From assembly GCA_023436495.1 (NCBI GenBank), contig JAEZIT010000071.1, positions 1-60,595 of the forward strand: a DNA stretch of 60,595 bases, given 5' to 3'. Below the pieces are notes generated by a model. It did not search any database, was not told where the DNA came from, and was given only the letters and a program-made list of their open reading frames with translations. The translations under genes and the position numbers were made by a program. Of this stretch, positions 33,226 to 40,491 are shown piece after piece. This DNA comes from Acidobacteriota bacterium. Lineage in GTDB: Bacteria; Acidobacteriota; Blastocatellia; Pyrinomonadales; Pyrinomonadaceae. Positions within the stretch are counted from its first letter, which is position 1; the number at the start of each line of letters is the position of its first letter.

Positions 33226-35526
33226 CTACGTAAAATGATGGTAGTCCCTTCTCATTTTTAGCCGAGGGATCAGCTCGCGCAGTACCGCTTGGGCTTTCTT
33301 GTGTTTTCCTTGAGATGCGAATAGTGCCGCCCTGAGGTCCAATACGGCGAGATTTGCCGGATCGCTCTTCGCAACTTCTTCGATCAGATCTTCAGCCTCT
33401 TTGAACATTCTCTTTTGAAGGTAGTAAGTTTCGTTGGTGCCGCCGCCGAAGTATTTCCGGTCGGCCTCGAGCGCTTCGTCGGGCCGCATAGAGAGGTAAA
33501 GCTCATTCACCAAGCTTCTTTTGATCCCCTCGTCAGTGGGATCGATCTGCATGGCGATCTCTTTTTCGCGGAGCGACTGGCTTTCCAGCCCGAGGTGAAA
33601 ATAAAGCTCCGAAAGCTCAATATGGCCCGCATTAGGATCGAGGCTTTGCGCCATGCGTATCTCTCGGATCGCTGCGGGGACGTTCCAATACTCATACCAA
33701 CTGTAAAGCATGAAGCTTCTCGCAACATGCACATCCGGCAGTTCAGGATCGATTCTCTCAGCGATTCGAAGAAGTTCGCCCGCCCGATCGATGTCTTGTT
33801 TATTGCCATTGAGGAAAACTGCTTTCCAGGCATATGCATAAGCACACTGGGAATAGGCAAGGGCATAATCCGGGTCTATTGCGTAAGCCTTTTCGAACTG
33901 CTCGATCGCCGTTGCTAGTTCGTCCTGGTGCCGGACGAAGTCTGCCCGAACACTGCCGAAATGGAACATCGCTTTCGTAAAATAGCTGTACGCTTCGGCG
34001 TTTGACGTGTATCGCTTTGTGAGCCTTTCCCTTTGGGCTGGGTCGAGTTTAACCTTCAGCGTATTAGCTATCTTTTGTGCAACATTGTCTTGTACCGAGA
34101 AGACATCAGTCGACCGCACATCAAAACTATCGGACCAAAGAGACGTCGCGTCCTGCACACGAAGCAGGTTCACATTTACGCGCGTGCGGTCTCCACTCGT
34201 TTGGATCGTTCCTTCGAGGACCGCTTCGACCCCAAGTTGATTTGCGGCAGCCATGGCGTCGGTCTGCTCGTCGAGATACCGGCGAACAGCGCTAACCGGC
34301 CGGACCGTCAGAGCATCTGTCGGGCTGATGCGCCGGATTATGCCGTCGGCAATGCCCAAACCCATATAATTTTCACCTGAATCCAGAGATTTCAGCGGCA
34401 AGATGGCAAGCGATCTGATCTCAGGTTGCGAAGCGGGCGCAATAGCGGCAGGGAGCCAATTGCCGCTGTACATTCGATAGGACGTAGCTGAAAAGACTAG
34501 AAGCAAGACCAATGCAACGGCTGCAATGCCCGTTTTATGCCAAGAACTAAACCGTGGTTTGTTGTCGGTTGTAGGCAGCAATTCAGTCGGGGAGGTTCCT
34601 GCGCCGTTTCCTCGATCCGAATTGGATTCTTGCAGGACATCGGGTCGTGCCATGCGGCCGCGCCTTAGCAGTTCGAGGTCCTGCAGTATTTCAGAGCTCG
34701 TTCGGTATCGCTTGGAGCGGTCCTTTTCCATCGCCCGGGCCACTATGTCGTTGAGGGTATCGGGTATATAAGGCACCACCGATTTCAATGCCTGAGGTTC
34801 GCTTTTCAGGATCGCGGCGATATAGTCGAAATCGGATTCACCCTGAAACGGCAGCCGGCCTGAGATCATTTCGAATAGCACCACGCCCAAACTCCATATA
34901 TCGGTACCGGAGTCTACGTCCTGACCGCGGGCCTGCTCAGGTGACATATAGTGCACAGTGCCGAGAAGTGTTCCAGGCTGAGTATTCACCTGGGCTCGGG
35001 TATCCGCTTCGGCGTCTGCCAAGGAAACCCGGGTTTCCGCCAGCTTCGCCAAGCCGAAATCAAGGACTTTAACGATGCCGTCATCACGGATCATTATGTT
35101 TTCCGGTTTGATGTCGCGGTGAACAATGCCTGAGCGGTGCGCGGCTTCGAGGGCCGAGGCGATCTGGCCGGCAACGTCGATCGATTCGGCCAGCGACAGG
35201 CTGTCGATCCTTTCGCTAAGCGTATGACCGTTCACGAATTCGGAAACGATGAAATGCGTGCCGCCGCTTTCGCCGATCTCGTGAATTGTCAGAATGTTCG
35301 GATGGTTCAGCGCGGAAGCGGCAACTGCTTCCTGCTCGAAACGGCTGAGGCGATCCGCGTTATCGGAAAGGCTTTCCGGCAGCACCTTAATGGCCACTTT
35401 CCGGTGAAGGGTAAGGTCCTTCGCGAGGTATACAACGCCCATGCCGCCCTTCCCGATCTGCTTGATGATCTGATAATGGCTGAGGCCGGTTCCGGTTGGG
35501 AGCAAGCTTTCGACTCCCGTGAGCAT
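33226..35526 (-). CDS. Membrane Ser/Thr protein kinase with TPR sensor domain, truncated by amber codon
   Basis: A 766-residue PknB-type kinase. The cytoplasmic kinase domain (about residues 17-290) has the glycine loop IGKGGMGVVYLA, lysine in VAIKVLP, catalytic HRDIKPEN and DFG in VLDFGLAKL. One membrane helix follows (about 328-348, IAAVALVLLLVFSATSY), then a TolB/FlgO-like segment (LAILPLKSLD, VEAVLEGTIQ, LWSDSFDV), then TPR repeats outside the membrane. The frame stops at a TAG (33228-33226), but 67 more matching codons follow (33022-33225), so the last TPR is cut off. The kinase domain is intact and probably active. It is a plausible source of phosphothreonines for FHA proteins such as the cyclase at 10826. 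It starts at 35526. Confidence 0.9.
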   Translation of the reverse strand: MLTGVESLLPTGTGLSHYQIIKQIGKGGMGVVYLAKDLTLHRKVAIKVLPESLSDNADRLSRFEQEAVAASALNHPNILTIHEIGESGGTHFIVSEFVNGHTLSERIDSLSLAESIDVAGQIASALEAAHRSGIVHRDIKPENIMIRDDGIVKVLDFGLAKLAETRVSLADAEADTRAQVNTQPGTLLGTVHYMSPEQARGQDVDSGTDIWSLGVVLFEMISGRLPFQGESDFDYIAAILKSEPQALKSVVPYIPDTLNDIVARAMEKDRSKRYRTSSEILQDLELLRRGRMARPDVLQESNSDRGNGAGTSPTELLPTTDNKPRFSSWHKTGIAAVALVLLLVFSATSYRMYSGNWLPAAIAPASQPEIRSLAILPLKSLDSGENYMGLGIADGIIRRISPTDALTVRPVSAVRRYLDEQTDAMAAANQLGVEAVLEGTIQTSGDRTRVNVNLLRVQDATSLWSDSFDVRSTDVFSVQDNVAQKIANTLKVKLDPAQRERLTKRYTSNAEAYSYFTKAMFHFGSVRADFVRHQDELATAIEQFEKAYAIDPDYALAYSQCAYAYAWKAVFLNGNKQDIDRAGELLRIAERIDPELPDVHVARSFMLYSWYEYWNVPAAIREIRMAQSLDPNAGHIELSELYFHLGLESQSLREKEIAMQIDPTDEGIKRSLVNELYLSMRPDEALEADRKYFGGGTNETYYLQKRMFKEAEDLIEEVAKSDPANLAVLDLRAALFASQGKHKKAQAVLRELIPRLKMRRDYHHFT

Positions 35527-35659
35527 TTGAGGAAAGAATATGCCGTTGGATTGTCCGAGTCAACGGTTTTCTCTTGCGTCGGGAGGAATCGGTTCGGATC
35601 AGATACTTAGAGACCGGGAAAGTAACTGCTCATTTGCGCCGGAGAATCGCTCGGCGAGC

Positions 35660-37246
35660 CTAAACGAGTTCTTTGAACCGCTCCCATTGGGGCTTCAGCC
35701 GGGCCATGAATTCCGTGAATCGCGGATGGTTCCGGATGTTATTCAGATTTGGATCTATTTCAAAATACGAGTAATTCGGAAAGCCGTTGTCCGCCGCGTA
35801 TTCCAGCCATTTAACGGCATCGTCCGGCTTGTTCATCGCGGCATAGGCGGATGCGATATTATAGGCGGTGTGGTGGAAATGGCCATATCCGCTGCCGATC
35901 TCGATCGCCTGCCTGATCGCTTCTTCCGATTCGCTTTCCTTGCCCGCCTTTGCAAGCAGCAATGCACGCAGGCTGGTAAAACTGCCACCCTCATCCTGCG
36001 GAAACTCTCGTAAATATTCGTCGGTGATCCGTTCGGCCTCAGCCAGATGTCCGCTCTGGATCAGAGCTTCGGCCATGCTCCGGTCCACCAGCAGCGTCGT
36101 GAAGTCGCGGGGAATGGTCTTGTATATCGCAACGGCTTCGTCGAACCTGCCTTTATAAGCGACATAAACCCCGGCGCGAAAGCGGGCGAGCGTATTGTTC
36201 GGGTTGATCTCAAGCGCCTTTTCGACGGCTTGAGATGCCTCGTCCAGAAGCCCGATGTGAGAATAGACCAGCGATAGCTGGTGCCAGGTTTCGTGCTGGC
36301 CCGGATCCAATGCGAGCGACCGCTTGTATGATTGTATGGCCATTTCATGCGGGAAACCGCGTGTGTTAGACCACAATATAAGGCCGCGGGCAAAATGGAC
36401 CTCTGCCATGTTCGGGTTTAATTCCAGCGCCTTTTCGATCTCGACCTCGGCATTCTCGTGATACTTCTTCCGTTCGTCGCCGGTCGAGTATTTGAATGCC
36501 ATTGTGTTATATCCGCGCGCGAGAAGCGCGTGTGCCTCGGCCAGATTCGGGTCCAGGGCCACCGCTTCTTCGAGGATCTTGATCGCCTCGAGCGTGTCCG
36601 TGCGGTTCTCGTTCGCGACCTTTACCTTTCCACGCAAATAGAGGTCGTGCGCCGGCGATCGTAACTCATTGGTGCCGGAACGCAATGATTCATTCGGCAA
36701 CGTGCCCTGAAGCCATTTTACTGCCAGCCACAGGCTGCCGGCGGCTATAACTGCCGTTGCGGCAATTATTACGAGTTGGTAAGAATTCGATCGGCGTTTG
36801 GGTAAAGCTTCAGCCCCAATATCATTCGGCTGCCGGGCAATCTCCTCCTTTGTCGCCGCTAAATGAACTGTTGAATGTGCATTATCTTCCCTTTCTTCGA
36901 CGGCGGCCGTTTCGATCCGCCTAACTTCGGCAACAAAACGGTATCCGTGCTTCGGAACGGTTTCGATGTAGCTGTTCGCGCCGCCTTTTTCGCCGAGCTG
37001 CTGTCGGATGGCGTGGATGGCCTTTCCCAAATTGTTCTCTTCGACGATCGTGTCCGGCCAGACGGCTGAGAGCAGTTCCTGCTTTCCGACGAGAGTACCG
37101 CCGTTTCGAACAAGATGAACGAGTGTCTGGAACGCCTTTTCCGGCAGCGATCCGTTCGATTCGCCGTCAATGCGCCACAGTTTACGTTCCGCAACATCGA
37201 GCCGGAAATCCCCAAATTCGTATAACTCCTTATTCTCTCGTGACAT
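35660..37246 (-). CDS. Winged-helix (CadC/OmpR-type) regulator with membrane helix and TPR domain
   Basis: A 528-residue membrane-bound transcription factor of the ToxR/CadC plan. The N-terminal winged helix (about residues 8-110) shows YEFGDFRLD, LPEKAFQTLVHLV, VEENNLGKAIHAIRQQLGE and YIETVPKHGYRFVAEV. One membrane helix follows (about 165-190, LVIIAATAVIAAGSLWLAV), then a long extracytoplasmic TPR array to the C-terminus. I start it at the Met of MSRENKELYEFG (37246), since the 15 residues before it are unlike the family. Its final TPR end is homologous to that of the kinase next door. It is divergent from the first haloperoxidase-like gene, which it could regulate. Confidence 0.9.
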   Translation of the reverse strand: MSRENKELYEFGDFRLDVAERKLWRIDGESNGSLPEKAFQTLVHLVRNGGTLVGKQELLSAVWPDTIVEENNLGKAIHAIRQQLGEKGGANSYIETVPKHGYRFVAEVRRIETAAVEEREDNAHSTVHLAATKEEIARQPNDIGAEALPKRRSNSYQLVIIAATAVIAAGSLWLAVKWLQGTLPNESLRSGTNELRSPAHDLYLRGKVKVANENRTDTLEAIKILEEAVALDPNLAEAHALLARGYNTMAFKYSTGDERKKYHENAEVEIEKALELNPNMAEVHFARGLILWSNTRGFPHEMAIQSYKRSLALDPGQHETWHQLSLVYSHIGLLDEASQAVEKALEINPNNTLARFRAGVYVAYKGRFDEAVAIYKTIPRDFTTLLVDRSMAEALIQSGHLAEAERITDEYLREFPQDEGGSFTSLRALLLAKAGKESESEEAIRQAIEIGSGYGHFHHTAYNIASAYAAMNKPDDAVKWLEYAADNGFPNYSYFEIDPNLNNIRNHPRFTEFMARLKPQWERFKELV

Positions 37247-37450
37247 AGAAGCCATCGCCGACACGGAAAAGAAACGGAAAAAAAATTTCACCAGAACTGA
37301 AAGACTTTGCTGAACGCTCAGCAGAAAATCGATCCGCCTGAAAGATCAAACCGCACGGCAGCTGAACCGTTGCGACAGTTTAGCGCCGGACGGGCGAAGG
37401 AAACAACGATTTACAGAACACAAAACCAGCACTCGAGGAGGTCAAATAAA

Positions 37451-38725
37451 ATGCAGATCCTACAAAAATCACAAGGCAAAAGGCTTTATGCGGCCACTGC
37501 CAGCCTGACACTATTGGTCTTATTGGTTTTTAACGCGAATGCGTACGCCGACAAGGTTACCGATTGGAACCGGATAGCAACCACGGCCCAGACGAACCTG
37601 AATCGCACGAACAATGCTTTGATCGGAACGGACCTGGCCTATATGCACATCGCTATCTATGACGCCGTGAACGCGATCGACGGCCGTTATACAGTGTTTG
37701 CGGTCCGGCCGAACGTCCCGGCCGGCGCATCGCAGGAGGCGGCGGCTGTCGAAGCGGCCTATCGTGTACTCCGTGCCATCTTGCCCGCATCGCAAGCCGC
37801 CTATTTGGACGGTGAATATATCGCGTCACTCGCGACGATCCCCGACGGTCCGGCTAAAGTGAACGGCATGGCGGTCGGGTTCGAGACGGCCGCGCTGCTG
37901 TTGGCGGCAAGATCCGGTGATGGGCGCGGCGACACTACGATCATATATACCCCGGGCAGCGGACCGGGCGCCTGGGTCCAGACGCCGCCGGCCTTCAGTT
38001 CGGCAGCGACGCCCTGGCTGGCGGTGATGAGGCCATTCGCGATCGAGAGTCCGTCGCAGTTTCGGGCCGAAGGGCCGCCCGCGCTGGGCAGTCGCGATTA
38101 TACCGATGATTTCAATGAAACAACGCGGCTCGGTTCGGTCAACAGCGCGGTGCGCACGCCCGAGCAGACTACGCTTGCACGGTTCTATTTTGATGTGACA
38201 GTGCTGCAGGAAGCGGAGGGCCTGCGGGGCCTGGCCGCGGCCAGCAATTTGAGCACGGCAGACAGCGCCCGGCTTTATGCGCAGGTGTATGTTTCGGTCT
38301 CAGACGCCATGATCGCGGGCTGGGATTCGAAGTTTTATTACGGGTTCTGGCGGCCGATAACGGCGATCAGGAATGCCGGCCTGGATGGGAATCCCGGCAC
38401 GGATGCAGATCCGTTATGGTCGCCAATGACGTCAACGCCGGCTCACCCGGAATACCCATCTGCTCATTCATTCATCAGTAATGCCTTCACGGAATCCATC
38501 AGATGGTTCTTCGGGACGAAGCGGCTGGAGATCTCGTTGAGCAGCGTAAATACCGGCACGACAATGGTTTACAGGAACACTGACGATATCGGGAAAGACA
38601 TCACCGACGCCCGCGTGTATGCCGGTTTTCATTTCCGGACTGCCTGCGTGCACGGGGCGGTGATCGGTAAAAAGGTGGCGAAGTACGTCTCAAAAAACTA
38701 TTTTCAGCCCGTCGGGCGAAGATAG
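37451..38725 (+). CDS. Vanadium-dependent haloperoxidase/PAP2-like exported protein A
   Basis: A 424-residue exported protein with a signal peptide (LYAATASLTLLVLLVFNANAYA). Start ATG 37451 has a strong GAGGAGG site 9 bp upstream. The vanadate/phosphate pocket blocks are all present: K294..R301-P302 in KFYYGFWRP, PSAH with H339 in HPEYPSAHSF (usually PSGH), and H394 in ARVYAGFHFR. The family includes halide-oxidising peroxidases and PAP2 acid phosphatases; which activity applies cannot be decided from sequence. A paralogue follows 291 bp downstream. Confidence 0.85.
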   Translation: MQILQKSQGKRLYAATASLTLLVLLVFNANAYADKVTDWNRIATTAQTNLNRTNNALIGTDLAYMHIAIYDAVNAIDGRYTVFAVRPNVPAGASQEAAAVEAAYRVLRAILPASQAAYLDGEYIASLATIPDGPAKVNGMAVGFETAALLLAARSGDGRGDTTIIYTPGSGPGAWVQTPPAFSSAATPWLAVMRPFAIESPSQFRAEGPPALGSRDYTDDFNETTRLGSVNSAVRTPEQTTLARFYFDVTVLQEAEGLRGLAAASNLSTADSARLYAQVYVSVSDAMIAGWDSKFYYGFWRPITAIRNAGLDGNPGTDADPLWSPMTSTPAHPEYPSAHSFISNAFTESIRWFFGTKRLEISLSSVNTGTTMVYRNTDDIGKDITDARVYAGFHFRTACVHGAVIGKKVAKYVSKNYFQPVGRR

Positions 38726-38743
38726 CGCAAAGTGGTCAAGAAC

Positions 38744-38771
38744 CGCAGGGGTAGCGGTCGCTTCCCCTGCG
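38744..38771 (+). terminator. Hairpin after the first haloperoxidase-like gene
   Basis: A perfect 8-bp stem (CGCAGGGG with CCCCTGCG) with a 12-nt loop lies 19 bp after the stop at 38725. No T-run follows, so it is either a factor-assisted terminator or an mRNA 3'-end stabiliser. The rest of 38772-39016 holds nothing I recognise apart from the downstream ribosome site. Confidence 0.45.
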
Positions 38772-39016
38772 ATTGTTCGCAGTGTTCTGCCCGGTTAGTG
38801 ACATTCAACCTGCCGATCGGTGGTAAATGCGCCGCGGTGCGTTCGAAGGGAAGAATTTTGGAAAAAAAAGAGAAGATTTTTCAATGACTTTATCGCGGTG
38901 AAATGACTAATTTTATCGAAACCGGTAAATGCTCACGGCGCCCAAAACACCGAAGACATCAGGACAGGCCCGTCTTCACCGATGGCCCGATCATACTCAC
39001 CGAGGAGGACAATGTC

Positions 39017-40306
39017 ATGCTCAGACATTTTACGATCAAGAATATCCTTACCCTTATAATTTTTAGTTTCGTGCTGTTGGCTTCGCTGCAGCATGTTCGT
39101 GCGGACGCGGTCAGCGATTGGAATGAGATCGCCGTTCAGCGTATGGGGATCGCGGGACGTCCGGCTGCGTCGGGCGCGATCGATATCGCGGTGGTGCATG
39201 CCGCTATATACGACGCCGTCCAGGCGATCGAACGGCGTTACGAACCATACTACGTCGAGATACCGGGCGCGACGGGCTCCCCGATCGCCGCGACGGCAAA
39301 GGCTGCCCGCGATGTATTGGTAAACAGGTTTCCGGCGCAGGCCGGGGATATTGATATCCAGTACTCGGATTATCTTATCCTGCACGGAATATCGGTGAAC
39401 GATCCGGGGATAGCCGTAGGCGCACGGGCCGCCGCGGCGATCATTGCCGCACGTTCCTGCGACCAGTCATTTCCCGCTGCGTTCACCCCGTTCAATGGTG
39501 TGGTGGCGGTCGGGCGATGGCGACCGACGACGCCGGGGACGACAATGGCGGCACCGTGGCAAGCCGGCGTCGCGCCGTTTCTCGGCACACGGCCGTCGCA
39601 GTTTCGTTCGGGCCCGCCGCCCGCACTCTCGAGCGTCGAATATGCCCGCGATTTCAATGAGGTCAAACGAATGGGCGCGCTTACGGGCAGCAGCCGGACC
39701 GCGGCGCAGACCGACCAGGCCCAATTCTGGGCCGGCAATTTCGTTGTAATGTTGAACCGTATGCTCAGGGACCTTGCCGCGTCGAACATTACGGATATTG
39801 CCGACAGCGCGAGGCTGTTCGCGATGGCCGATCTGGCGATGGCCGACGCGGTCAACGCGGCCTGGTACGACAAGATCTACCACAACGTCTGGCGTCCTGT
39901 TACGGCAATTCATGAGGCGGACAAGGACGGCAATCCCCGGACGGCGGCCGATGAATCATGGGCGTCGCTTATAAACTCTCCTCCGTATCCGGATTATGTT
40001 TCGGGCGCGAACGCGATCACTGCCGCGGCCGTGTTCTCCTGCGAACGGTTCTTCGGTACCGACAACATGAGTTTTTCGGTGTTTACGACAAATACGGCGA
40101 ATACCATCCAGGACGTTCGGGAATTCAACAAGTTTTCGGATGTGGCCGAAGAGGTCGTCGATGCGCGGATCTGGCTGGGCATACATTTCCGCTTTGCGGA
40201 CGTAAAGGCGAGAACCCTGGGACGAGAGGTCGCGGCGTGGGGGCACGAGAATTACTTTAGGCCGACGACCGGCCCGGACATGCTTCTTGCCCAAGGCCGC
40301 CGGTGA
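39017..40306 (+). CDS. Vanadium-haloperoxidase/PAP2-like exported protein B, motif histidine missing
   Basis: A 429-residue paralogue of the preceding protein. Start ATG 39017 follows a GAGGAGG site (39002-39008); a signal peptide (IKNILTLIIFSFVLLASLQHVRA) follows. The lysine-arginine block is kept (K286 in KIYHNVWRP), as is the vanadate-ligand-type histidine (H390 in ARIWLGIHFRFAD). The central motif, which should read P-S-G-H, is V-S-G-A-N (A331-N332), so the acid-base histidine is absent. The frame is intact, so it is not an obvious pseudogene. It may have a different activity or a binding role. Tandem position suggests duplication and divergence. Confidence 0.82.
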   Translation: MLRHFTIKNILTLIIFSFVLLASLQHVRADAVSDWNEIAVQRMGIAGRPAASGAIDIAVVHAAIYDAVQAIERRYEPYYVEIPGATGSPIAATAKAARDVLVNRFPAQAGDIDIQYSDYLILHGISVNDPGIAVGARAAAAIIAARSCDQSFPAAFTPFNGVVAVGRWRPTTPGTTMAAPWQAGVAPFLGTRPSQFRSGPPPALSSVEYARDFNEVKRMGALTGSSRTAAQTDQAQFWAGNFVVMLNRMLRDLAASNITDIADSARLFAMADLAMADAVNAAWYDKIYHNVWRPVTAIHEADKDGNPRTAADESWASLINSPPYPDYVSGANAITAAAVFSCERFFGTDNMSFSVFTTNTANTIQDVREFNKFSDVAEEVVDARIWLGIHFRFADVKARTLGREVAAWGHENYFRPTTGPDMLLAQGRR

Positions 40307-40369
40307 GTTTTACCGGGAAGCATTCGGCGCGTTTTGAGAAATAGAAAAGGATGACCGAAAAGCCATTTT

Positions 40370-40440
40370 TCCGTGTCTTCGGCCTGTGAATTCTGTGTCT
40401 GAATACCACAGAATTCACAGATGAAGGCGAAACACACGGA
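40370..40440. repeat. Large imperfect inverted repeat between convergent genes
   Basis: A perfect 14-bp inner stem, CTGTGAATTCTGTG (40384-40397) with CACAGAATTCACAG (40407-40420), closes a 9-nt loop. An outer arm TCCGTGT (40370-40376) pairs with ACACGGA (40434-40440) across an internal loop. It sits between haloperoxidase B and gyrB, which converge, so it may terminate both transcripts. It could also be a copy of a genome-wide intergenic palindrome. Confidence 0.6.
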
Positions 40441-40491
40441 TCCGACTTTTCGGACACCCCGATCTTTTACCGGAAAGCTCCGGGCTGAAGA

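Noticed and set aside
33226..33228. Amber codon read as pyrrolysine
   Set aside because: No pylTSBCD genes or methylamine methyltransferases are seen; the aligned residue is tyrosine, so a nonsense change or assembly error is simpler.
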